From Streptomyces sp. DSM 110735 (lineage in GTDB: Bacteria; Actinomycetota; Actinomycetes; Streptomycetales; Streptomycetaceae), in assembly GCF_016482685.1 (NCBI RefSeq), contig NZ_JACYHF010000001.1:248001-312000 (forward strand): 64,000 nucleotides of DNA, read 5' to 3'. Numbering within the stretch: position 1 is the first letter of the stretch; every line of letters starts with the position of its first letter. A program made the position numbers and the translations under genes. The notes beneath the pieces were generated by a model, which saw only the letters and a list, made by a program, of their open reading frames with translations, searched no databases and had not been told where the DNA came from. Positions 1 through 7,299 of this stretch are shown here, piece by piece.

Positions 1-231
1 CTCGGACTCGCCCGTCCCGAACCCGCGCTGCTGCGGGGCGTGCCCATGTCGGTGCCGGAGACCGGTGCCGTGCAGCGCGAGCGGCTGCACGCCGCCGGGC
101 TGCGGGTACGGGAGCTGCCCCGGCTGCGGGACGTGGACACCGCCGACGACGCCCGCGCGGTCGCCGCCCTCGCCCCGCACGGCGCCTTCGCGGCGCGGCT
201 CGCGGACTGTACGCGCGGCGGTGCGTCATGA
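1..231 (+). CDS. DUF2064 glycosyltransferase-like protein, C-terminal part (cut by window edge)
   Basis: The reading frame is open from base 1 and ends at the TGA at 229-231, so only the last 76 residues are present. The segment GVPMSVPETGAVQRERL followed by LRDVDTADDARAVA is typical of the C-terminus of the DUF2064 (TIGR04282-like) GT-A fold glycosyltransferases, where a late conserved DxDT motif closes the domain. The stop overlaps the start of the next gene as ATGA, so the two are translationally coupled. The family is often encoded beside methyltransferases and family 2 glycosyltransferases, which fits the neighbour. The substrate cannot be inferred from this fragment. Confidence 0.75.
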   Translation, partial: LGLARPEPALLRGVPMSVPETGAVQRERLHAAGLRVRELPRLRDVDTADDARAVAALAPHGAFAARLADCTRGGAS

Positions 232-989
232 GCGCCACGACCGCGCCGCCCGCCTGGGCCGCCTCCGACCCGTACGCCACCGCGCTGCGCACCGGCCGGG
301 GTCCGCTGTTCCTGCGCCGGGACGACGGCTGGCTGCTGCCGCTGGAGGTCGAGCGCTGGTGCGCGGACGCCGACGCGGTCGACCGTGCCGTACTGGACCG
401 CTGCGAGGGTCCGGTGCTCGACATCGGCTGCGGTCCGGGACGGCTGGTCGCGGAACTCGTCGCGCGCGGTCTCCACGTGCTCGGCGTCGACGTGAGCGCG
501 GCTGCCGTGGCCCGCACGCACCGGCTCGGCGGACGCGCCCTGCGCCGCTCGGTGTTCGACCCGCTGCCCGGCGAGGGCGGCTGGGGCACAGTCCTGCTGA
601 TGGACGGCAACGTGGGGATCGGCGGCGATGTGGCCGCCCTGCTGCGGCGGACCGGCGAACTGCTGCGACCGGACGGCTTGCTGATCGCCGAGACGAGCCC
701 CGCCGAGGTCGACGAGCGCGCCCTGGTGCGGGTGGTGGACCTGGTCCACGGCCGGTCACCGGTGGGCGAGCCGTTCCCCTGGGCGCGGATCGGCGCCCCG
801 GCGCTGCTGCGGCTCGCGCGGGGCGCCGGGTGGCGGGCGGAGGCTCAGTGGGCGGCGGGCGAGCGGTGCTTCGTCGCCCTGCGCAGGTGGAGGACGCACA
901 CCAGCGCCGAGCCGCCGAAGAGGGCGGCGGTGATCAGCAGCCAGCGGGTGAGGAAGCCGTCCGGGTCGAGCCCGGTGGCCGAGCGGTAG
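228..989 (+). CDS. Class I SAM-dependent methyltransferase
   Basis: This 253-residue protein carries the Rossmann motif I VLDIGCGPGRL at about residues 63-73 and the acidic strand-end VLGVDVS (Asp at about 88) that binds the ribose of S-adenosylmethionine. It starts inside the stop codon of the DUF2064 gene (ATGA overlap), so the pair probably works together on a glycosylated or lipid-linked substrate that is not identifiable here. The last roughly 35 residues, rich in Arg, Ser and Pro, are encoded antisense to the C-terminus of the convergent membrane protein (845-989). The recognisable fold ends near FVALRRW, so this tail may be read-through beyond an ancestral stop. Confidence 0.85.
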   Translation: MSATTAPPAWAASDPYATALRTGRGPLFLRRDDGWLLPLEVERWCADADAVDRAVLDRCEGPVLDIGCGPGRLVAELVARGLHVLGVDVSAAAVARTHRLGGRALRRSVFDPLPGEGGWGTVLLMDGNVGIGGDVAALLRRTGELLRPDGLLIAETSPAEVDERALVRVVDLVHGRSPVGEPFPWARIGAPALLRLARGAGWRAEAQWAAGERCFVALRRWRTHTSAEPPKRAAVISSQRVRKPSGSSPVAER

Positions 990-1318
990 CGGTCGGCGGA
1001 CAGACCGAGGATCAGCGGCGCCCACACCAGCAGCAGCAAGCCCGACAGCAGCGCGGGCACGCGGACGTACGGCACGAGCGAGCGCCGCCCCGCCGCACCG
1101 CACCCCGCCACCAGCGCGCGGTCCAGCGCCGAGTACAGCGGCAGCAGCACCAGGTCGTGCAGCAGAGCCGCGCCGACGATCCACAGGACGACGCCGAGCC
1201 AGTCACCGGCGAGCAGCCGGATCCCCGCGTAGACGGCGAGCGCGAACGAGCAGCCGAGCAGCAGCAGTTCCAGCGGGCTGCCGACGGGGAAACGCAACCG
1301 GGCCATCGGTCGGGGCAT
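845..1318 (-). CDS. Small integral membrane protein coupled to molybdopterin oxidoreductase
   Basis: The ATG at 1318 shares one base with the TGA of the upstream oxidoreductase (TGATG), giving 157 residues. Four hydrophobic stretches are visible: LLLLGCSFALAVYAG, VVLWIVGAALLHDLVLL, LLSGLLLLVWAPLILGL and LLITAALFGGSALVCVL. The protein ends in a short basic tail. A second in-frame Met (1306) is an alternative start. Coupling suggests it assists or anchors the membrane-bound oxidoreductase, possibly as a membrane or electron-transfer partner, but no haem-binding motif can be asserted. Its 3' end overlaps the convergent methyltransferase by 145 bp. No named family was recognised. Confidence 0.7.
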   Translation of the reverse strand: MPRPMARLRFPVGSPLELLLLGCSFALAVYAGIRLLAGDWLGVVLWIVGAALLHDLVLLPLYSALDRALVAGCGAAGRRSLVPYVRVPALLSGLLLLVWAPLILGLSADRYRSATGLDPDGFLTRWLLITAALFGGSALVCVLHLRRATKHRSPAAH

Positions 1319-2646
1319 CACAGGTCTCCGAAGGTCAGCCGGGCCACCCACTTGGTGTTGTGCACGCCGGGCAGCGCGGGCACGATGATCCGCGCCGGAT
1401 AGCCGTGGTCGAGGGACAGCGGCTCGCCGTTGACGTACAGGGCGAGCAGGGAGCGCGGGTCGGACACCTGGTTGGCGCGCAGCGCCGCGCGGCGGAAGGC
1501 GCCGTGCCGTTGCAGCGACTCCACGAGCAGGTCCACCGCCCCCGTGTCGTACCCGGCGAGCGCGGCGAGGTCCCGCAGCCGGACCCCGCGCCACCACTGG
1601 TCGGCGGTGGACCAGCCCTCGACGCAGGCGATGGGCAGCGAGGAGCTGTGCTGGGGCAGGCGGAGCAGATCGGCGCGGCCGAGCCGTACGGTCCCGGCCG
1701 GCCCGGTGACGACCAGCCGCCAGGCGTCCGCGCTCGTCTCGGACTCGGTGATCCCGGCGTAGGCGGCCGTCTTGTTGATCTGGAAGCCGTTCGGTCCGCC
1801 GCCCGGGTCGGCGCCGCCGTGCGGCGCGAGCAGCGCGGTACGGCGCAGGGGACCGCCCAGGCTCTGCCCGACCGTGGTCAGGAACAGCAGCAGCGAGGAC
1901 GCGCCGACCAGGCGCAGCGCGCCCCGGCGCGAGACGGTGGGCTCGGCGGGACGGGCGGAGGCGAGACCCGCCTCGTCGGCAGGGTGCGCGGAGACCACGC
2001 CCGCCGCGTCGGTGGGACGCGCGGAGACCACCCCCGCCTCGTCAGCCGGACGCCCCGCAGCCACCCGCTCCCCCTCGCGCGGCGACCGCACCGCCCGCAG
2101 CGACCGCACCGACCGCACCGCCACCGGCGTCTTCAGCGCCGCGTGGACGACGAAGGCGGACAGGAACACCCACGCGCCGTAGAAGTGCAGCGGGTAGAAG
2201 GAGCCCGGGAAGACGTACTCCAACTGGATGTTGAGCAGTCCGGTGGTGAACTCGAAGAGTCCGCCGCCGACCAGGAGCAGCAGCGAGAGCCGTTCCAGGG
2301 CGTGGGCGAGGGAGCGGGCCGGGGGCAGCGCGAACAGCTTCGGCACCACCGACCACAGCTTGGCGAGCAGCACCGGGACCAGGGTGACGCCGAGCGTGAC
2401 GTGGACGCCCTGGGTGAGCCGGTACAGCCAGGACGGACCGGCCGGCCAGGCGAAGAGGTAGAAGCCGAGCAGCCCCTTGTCCGGGGTCGTGTCGTTCACC
2501 GGCGACAGATCCGGGTTGTAGGCGGCGTACGACACCAGACCCGTCACGAACAGGACGGTGATGCCGCCGAGCAGCACCAGCCCGAGCACGGCGGTGAAGC
2601 GGGTGCCGCGCAGCGGGCTGCGCCAGAGGCGAGGACGGTCGCGCAT
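1318..2646 (-). CDS. Membrane-bound molybdopterin-dependent oxidoreductase (sulfite oxidase/YedY fold)
   Basis: Starting at the ATG at 2646 (442 residues), the N-terminal half has four cytochrome b-like transmembrane segments (about 18-38, 76-95, 118-138, 156-173) with His residues in the second and fourth. A linker and a fifth hydrophobic segment (about 249-263) follow. The C-terminal half is the Mo-cofactor domain. Cys341 in SLPIACVEGWS is the expected molybdenum ligand, and WWRGVRLRDL and GYPARIIVPA are typical of this family. The linker at 200-233 holds three 11-residue repeats of the type RPADEAGVVSA. An upstream GTG at 2694 would add 16 residues without a better ribosome site. The architecture implies a periplasm-facing reductase fed through the membrane domain; the substrate is unknown. 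Confidence 0.85.
   Translation of the reverse strand: MRDRPRLWRSPLRGTRFTAVLGLVLLGGITVLFVTGLVSYAAYNPDLSPVNDTTPDKGLLGFYLFAWPAGPSWLYRLTQGVHVTLGVTLVPVLLAKLWSVVPKLFALPPARSLAHALERLSLLLLVGGGLFEFTTGLLNIQLEYVFPGSFYPLHFYGAWVFLSAFVVHAALKTPVAVRSVRSLRAVRSPREGERVAAGRPADEAGVVSARPTDAAGVVSAHPADEAGLASARPAEPTVSRRGALRLVGASSLLLFLTTVGQSLGGPLRRTALLAPHGGADPGGGPNGFQINKTAAYAGITESETSADAWRLVVTGPAGTVRLGRADLLRLPQHSSSLPIACVEGWSTADQWWRGVRLRDLAALAGYDTGAVDLLVESLQRHGAFRRAALRANQVSDPRSLLALYVNGEPLSLDHGYPARIIVPALPGVHNTKWVARLTFGDL
1941..2050 (-). repeat. 33-bp in-frame tandem repeat in oxidoreductase linker
   Basis: Three imperfect 33-bp copies encode RPADEAGVVSA, RPTDAAGVVSA and HPADEAGLASA between the membrane and Mo-cofactor domains. 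The unit is a multiple of three, so copy changes would only lengthen the tether. Confidence 0.8.
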
Positions 2647-2759
2647 GTCCCGACCGTAGGGCGGGAGACCCCCCAAAACGGGTGCGCGACCCATGACGAA
2701 ACGCTGACGTCCGGCCCGTACGGCGGCGTCCGCGCACGCGGGCGGCCTAGCGTGCCGGT

Positions 2760-4109
2760 GTGACCGACCGCTCCCCCCGCCCCTCGTCCCCCGTGGCGCG
2801 CCGCGATCTCCTCGCCGCCCTCGCCGCCGTCCTGCTCGTGACGGCCGCCGTGCTGGTGGGCCGCCACCTCCAGGACACCCGGCACACCCTGTTCGTGCAC
2901 TGGCCGCCGCTGTTCGCGGAGTGGGACCCGCACGTGGGACCCGGCACCCCGGCGGCGCTGCTGCTCGCGGCGGGCGCGGTGGCGTACGGTCCCGCGCTCG
3001 CGGCGCGGCTGTCCTGGCGGGTGCTGCCGTGGGCGGCGTGGGCGGTGTCGGCGGCGTGGATCTTCTCGCTCGCGCTGGTCGACGGCTGGCACACCGGGAT
3101 CGCCAACCGGCTCACCACGCACAACGAGTACCTGCGGGTGATCGGCCGCTTCCACGACATCCCGGCGACCCTGCGCGACTTCGACCAGCACATCGTCAGC
3201 GGGGTGCCCGGCAACTGGCCCGCCCATGTCGCCGGGCATCCGCCCGCCGCCACGGTCACCTTCGTGCTCCTGGACCGGATCGGGCTCGGCGGCGGGGGCT
3301 GGGCGGGGACCTGGTGCGTGGTCCTCGGGGCGTCGGCGAGCGCCGCCGTCCTGGTCGCGCTGCGGGCCCTGGTGGACGAGCCGACGGCGCGCCGCGCGGC
3401 GCCCTTCCTGGTGTTCGCGCCCGCCGCGGTCTGGCTGGGCGCCTCGGCGGACGCCTACTTCGCGGCGGTCGCCGCCTGGGCGCTGGCCTGCCTCGCCCTC
3501 GCGGTCACCCGGCGCTCCCCGCTGTGGGCCACCGCCTCGGGTCTGCTGTTCGGTCTGACCGTCTATCTGTCCTACGGTCTGACGCTGATCGCGCTCGTCG
3601 CGCTCGCGGTGCTGTGGCTCGGGCGCGCGGGGGCGCGGGCGCGCCCGGTGCTGCTCGGCGCGCTGGTGGGCGGAGTGGCCGTCGTCCCGGTGGTGTTCAC
3701 GCTGCTCGGCTTCAACTGGTGGTCCGCCTATCACCTGCTGGTGATCCGCTACTACCAGGGAGTCGGCGGTATCCGCCCCTACGGCTACTGGATCTGGGCC
3801 AACCTCGCCTGCGCGGCGGTCATCACGGGACCGGCGACGGCGGCGGGGCTCGGGCGCGCGGGTTCGTCCCTGGTGCGCCGCGGCGACCCGGCGGGGACCC
3901 GGCTCGCGCTCCTGGTGGGCGCCGCGCTGCTGGCGCTGCTCGTCGCGGACGTCTCCGGGATGAGCAAGGCGGAGACCGAGCGCATCTGGCTGCCGTTCGC
4001 GCTGTGGCTGCTCCCGGCGTGCGCGTACCTGCCCGGACCCCGGGTGTGGCTCGGAGCCCAGGCGGTCACGGCGCTGCTGGTCAACCATCTGCTGCTGACC
4101 GGCTGGTGA
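2760..4109 (+). CDS. Polytopic membrane protein, GT-C glycosyltransferase-like
   Basis: This 449-residue protein begins at a GTG with no strong ribosome site and has about ten hydrophobic segments. The early luminal-type loop contains LALVDGWHTG and, after a gap, HVAGHPPAATVTFVLLDR. An acidic residue in the first loop followed later by HPP resembles the arrangement in GT-C (ArnT/PMT-like) glycosyltransferases that use polyprenyl-phosphate sugars. That assignment is inference from layout. What is certain is an integral membrane protein with conserved acidic and HPP loops. It ends one base before the convergent MurJ-family gene, so the two share a 3' boundary with no room for separate terminators. 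Confidence 0.7.
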   Translation: MTDRSPRPSSPVARRDLLAALAAVLLVTAAVLVGRHLQDTRHTLFVHWPPLFAEWDPHVGPGTPAALLLAAGAVAYGPALAARLSWRVLPWAAWAVSAAWIFSLALVDGWHTGIANRLTTHNEYLRVIGRFHDIPATLRDFDQHIVSGVPGNWPAHVAGHPPAATVTFVLLDRIGLGGGGWAGTWCVVLGASASAAVLVALRALVDEPTARRAAPFLVFAPAAVWLGASADAYFAAVAAWALACLALAVTRRSPLWATASGLLFGLTVYLSYGLTLIALVALAVLWLGRAGARARPVLLGALVGGVAVVPVVFTLLGFNWWSAYHLLVIRYYQGVGGIRPYGYWIWANLACAAVITGPATAAGLGRAGSSLVRRGDPAGTRLALLVGAALLALLVADVSGMSKAETERIWLPFALWLLPACAYLPGPRVWLGAQAVTALLVNHLLLTGW

Positions 4110-4110
4110 G

Positions 4111-5919
4111 TCAGCGGCCGAGGCGTCCCTTCACCATGGCGAGGGCGGCGTTCACCTCGTCCACGCGGAAGAGGCGGGCGAAGACGGCGAACAGCACGAG
4201 CAGGACCACGCCTCCGGCGGTCAGGGCGACAGCCGAGGAGAGAACGGGATTCGTCGTGATGCCGGAGAGCCGGCGAACGAGGAAACCCGCCGCCGCCGTC
4301 GCCGGGACGCAGGCGGCGATCAGGCGGACGTAGGTGCGGGTGACGCGGCGCCCGTCGAGGTCGCCGCCCAGGCGCTTGCGCAGCCGGGTCCAGGCGACGC
4401 GGACACCGGTCGCGTAGGCGAGACCGTACGACAGCGCCATGCCCGCGACCGCCCAGCGGGCGGGAAGCAGCAGGTAGGAGGCGACGGACCCGGCGGCGTT
4501 GACCGCGGCGACGATCACCGTGTTGTAGAAGGGCGTGCGGGTGTCCTCGAAGGCGTAGAAGCCGCGGAGCACGACGTACTGCACGGAGTAGGGGACGAGT
4601 CCGAGCGCGAACGCCATCAGCACGAAGCCGATGTTGCGGGCGCCCTCCTCACCGGCACCGGCGTAGAGCAACTGGATCAGCGGGACGCCGAGGGCGAGGA
4701 AGGCGAAGGCGCACGGCACGATGAAGACCGCCGAGGAGCGCAAGCCCTGGGAGAGGTCGTCGCGGACGCCCGCGAAGTCCTCCTCGTGGGCGGCGCGGGA
4801 GATGCGCGGCAGGATCGCCGTCATGATCGAGACGGTGATGATCGCCTGCGGCATCTGCCAGAGCAGCAGGGCGTAGTTGTAGGCGGTGATGCCGGTGCCG
4901 GGGTGACCGGTCTTCTCGGCAGCCGCGCCCGCCGCCGTGGCGAGCCGGGTGACGACCACCATGCCCGCCTGGTTGACCAGCACGAACAGGAACGTCCACT
5001 TGGCCAGCCCCAGCGCCTTGCCGAGCCCCTGGCCACGCCAGTCGAAGCGCAGCCGGATACGGAAGCCGGAGTCGCGCAGGTACGGCATCATCGCGAGCGA
5101 CTGCACGGCGAGTCCGAGCAGGGTGCCGATGCCGAGCAGCCGTACGCCCTCGGGGCTGATGGAGGCGGCGGAGATGCCGGAGTGCCCGGCCGAGCCGAAG
5201 ACCCAGACGAACGAGCCGAACGCCACGATGATCAGGATGTTGTTGAGGACCGGCGTCCACATCATGGCGCCGAACCGGCCGCGCGCGTTGAGGATCTGGC
5301 CCATCACCACGTGCAGCCCCATGAAGAACATGGTGGGCAGGCACCAGCGGGCGAAGGTGACCGCCACGTCCAACTGGTCGGGGTGGGACGCCATGGACGG
5401 CGACATCAGGCGGATCAGCCAGGGCGCGGCGACCACACAGACCACGGTGACGGAGCCGAGGAGCGTGATGACGAGGGTCATCAGCCGGTTGGCGTAGGCG
5501 ACGCCGCCGTCGTCGTCCTCCTTCATGGACCGCACGAGCTGCGGGATGAAGACGGAGTTCAGCGCGCCGCCGCCGACCAGGACGTAGATCATCGTCGGCA
5601 GGGTGTTGGCGACCTGGTAGGAGTCGTTGAGGGTGCCGACGCCGAGGGCGGCGCCCATCACCAGGGTGCGCAGGAAGCCGGTCAGCCGGGAGACCAGGGT
5701 GCCTGCTGCCATGACGGCGCTGGACTTGAGGAGCCCGGCCGCCTTGCCGCCGGACTTCTTCGCCGCCGGGGCCGGAGCGGCTTCCGGGGCGGCGGCGGGG
5801 GGCGCGTTGTCCACCAGCCGGATCTGCAGGGTGGCCGGATCGGTCCCGCCACCCGGCGTCCCGCCTCCCGTCAACCCGCGTCCCGCCGCGCCGACTTCGC
5901 TCTCGCTCCTGGAACCCAC
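4111..5919 (-). CDS. murJ: MurJ-family lipid II flippase
   Basis: This is a 602-residue polytopic protein of the MATE-like MurJ/MviN family, which moves lipid II across the membrane for peptidoglycan synthesis. The start is a GTG preceded by GAGAGGA. The first 60 residues are a disordered Ala/Pro/Gly-rich extension typical of actinobacteria. The core then opens with LVSRLTGFLRTLVMGAALG and contains NTLPTMIYVLVGGGALNSV, a characteristic stretch of the first helices, followed by about fourteen membrane segments. The usual Streptomyces mviN neighbours (CCA tRNA nucleotidyltransferase, protein kinase-like protein, thioredoxin genes) are absent. This may therefore be a second copy rather than the oriC-proximal one, which is an inference from context only. 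Confidence 0.88.
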   Translation of the reverse strand: MGSRSESEVGAAGRGLTGGGTPGGGTDPATLQIRLVDNAPPAAAPEAAPAPAAKKSGGKAAGLLKSSAVMAAGTLVSRLTGFLRTLVMGAALGVGTLNDSYQVANTLPTMIYVLVGGGALNSVFIPQLVRSMKEDDDGGVAYANRLMTLVITLLGSVTVVCVVAAPWLIRLMSPSMASHPDQLDVAVTFARWCLPTMFFMGLHVVMGQILNARGRFGAMMWTPVLNNILIIVAFGSFVWVFGSAGHSGISAASISPEGVRLLGIGTLLGLAVQSLAMMPYLRDSGFRIRLRFDWRGQGLGKALGLAKWTFLFVLVNQAGMVVVTRLATAAGAAAEKTGHPGTGITAYNYALLLWQMPQAIITVSIMTAILPRISRAAHEEDFAGVRDDLSQGLRSSAVFIVPCAFAFLALGVPLIQLLYAGAGEEGARNIGFVLMAFALGLVPYSVQYVVLRGFYAFEDTRTPFYNTVIVAAVNAAGSVASYLLLPARWAVAGMALSYGLAYATGVRVAWTRLRKRLGGDLDGRRVTRTYVRLIAACVPATAAAGFLVRRLSGITTNPVLSSAVALTAGGVVLLVLFAVFARLFRVDEVNAALAMVKGRLGR

Positions 5920-6070
5920 GCTGATCCTCTCCCGGCGGCACGCCGAGCCACACGACGACGACCACGCTGCCGACGGCTGCGCGCCACGTCCGGCCAGGTC
6001 TGATGAACGCCGGAACCAGGGGCACGAAGGCGCGGGTCACGGCGGAGGGAAGAGTACCGGTCGTACGGCA

Positions 6071-6106
6071 CGGGGCCTCGCCCACCGGTGGGTGGACGAG
6101 GCCCCG
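6071..6106. terminator. Hairpin terminator downstream of LAETG gene
   Basis: A long inverted repeat has outer arms CGGGGCCTCG (6071-6080) and CGAGGCCCCG (6097-6106) with an inner CCCACC/GGTGGG pairing. It lies about 40 bases past the TAA stop of the minus-strand surface-protein gene. Confidence 0.7.
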
Positions 6107-6145
6107 GGTGCGCGTACGGCGGCTGCCGGACGCCGGTATGGACCG

Positions 6146-7198
6146 TTACGCGACGATGCCGGAACCCGCGGCCTTGCGGCGGCGGACGACGAAGACGGCG
6201 CCCGCGCCCAGGGCGACGGCGGCGCCGCCGCTCAGCGCGATGGCCGGCAGGACCGAGCTGGCGCCGGTCTCGGCGAGGTGACCCTGCGGGGCGATCTCGG
6301 TGTTGCCGGACGGCTTCGCCGGGAGCGGCTTGTGACCGCCCTGCGGCTTGGCGTCACCCGGCTTGCCGGGGGCGGTGCCCGCCTTGAGGATGTCGAACTC
6401 GTAGTAGCTGTCGTCGCTGGAGTAGACGCAGTTGCCCTTGTCGTCCGCGTACATGCCGATGCTGATGGCGAAGCCGTAACCGGCCGGAGCCTTCGCGTCG
6501 ACGGCCAGGCGCAGGTCGACGGAGAAGGACTCCTTGGCCTTGACGTCGGTGTAGCCGAGGTAGCCCGCGCCCTCGTCGTTCTCGTCCAGGGAGATGTTCG
6601 TCCACGCGCCGGTGGACGGGTCCTTGTACTGGAGGGTGAGGTGGTTGGTGTCGGAGAAGAAGTCGTCCTCGTCCACGCTCGCGGCGAACACACCGAGGTC
6701 GACGCGCTTGTAGGCGTGGCCACCGGTGTTGCTGACGTTCAGCTTGAAGTTGTGGTAGCCGCTGCCCGCCACGATCTTCGACGGCAGACCGGAGAGGCTG
6801 GTGTGCAGGTCGTCGTCGAACTTCGGCCGGGAGCCGTCGTTGCACTCGGTCGGGAACGTGGACTCCGAGGCGGACGGCGAGGCCGACACGCTCGCCGAGG
6901 GCGCGGCGGACTCGGAGGCGGAGGCGGAGGGCGAGGCGGTCGTGGACTCGGAGGTCTCCGCGGCCGGGGTGGTGTCCTCGGCGGCGGGGGTCGTGTCCTC
7001 GGCGGCGGGCGTGGTGTCCTCGGCGGCCGGAGTCGTGTCCTCGGCGGCGGGGGTGGTGTCCTCCGCGGCGGGCGTCGACTCGGAGGCGACCGCCGCCGGA
7101 GCCTCCTCCGAGGCGTACGCGACCGGGGCCGCCAGCAGCACAGCGGGGGCTATGGCAGCCGTCGCTGCGGCCAGAGCCAGGGAACGGCGAAGCTTCAT
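6146..7198 (-). CDS. LAETG sortase-anchored surface protein with heptapeptide repeat
   Basis: The 350-residue precursor has a classic signal peptide (MKLRRSLALAAATAAIA, with a likely AYA-type cleavage near residue 29). A repeat TPAAEDT follows at about 42-83, then a Ser/Ala/Pro-rich stalk, a globular domain with two Cys (TECNDG and GNCVYS), and a C-terminal sorting signal: LAETG at 308-312, a hydrophobic stretch and the RRRK tail. A class E sortase would cleave after Thr and attach the protein to peptidoglycan. No sortase gene lies in the window. The middle domain resembles surface beta-sandwich domains but was not identified. The stop is TAA, uncommon in this genome, followed by a strong hairpin. 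Confidence 0.88.
   Translation of the reverse strand: MKLRRSLALAAATAAIAPAVLLAAPVAYASEEAPAAVASESTPAAEDTTPAAEDTTPAAEDTTPAAEDTTPAAEDTTPAAETSESTTASPSASASESAAPSASVSASPSASESTFPTECNDGSRPKFDDDLHTSLSGLPSKIVAGSGYHNFKLNVSNTGGHAYKRVDLGVFAASVDEDDFFSDTNHLTLQYKDPSTGAWTNISLDENDEGAGYLGYTDVKAKESFSVDLRLAVDAKAPAGYGFAISIGMYADDKGNCVYSSDDSYYEFDILKAGTAPGKPGDAKPQGGHKPLPAKPSGNTEIAPQGHLAETGASSVLPAIALSGGAAVALGAGAVFVVRRRKAAGSGIVA
6958..7078 (-). repeat. 21-bp tandem repeat encoding TPAAEDT
   Basis: Five copies of a 21-bp unit encode TPAAEDT, with a sixth degenerate copy TPAAETS, just after the signal peptide of the LAETG protein. Codon wobble differs between copies, so they are not freshly duplicated. Slippage would keep the frame and change stalk length. 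Confidence 0.85.
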
Positions 7199-7299
7199 GC
7201 GAACCTCGGATGCGTGAGTGATCGGTGTGTTCGCAGAGATGACCGGTTACGCGGGTAAACAGTTGCCCAAGGACTTACGGGATTCTTAAGTGATCTGAA

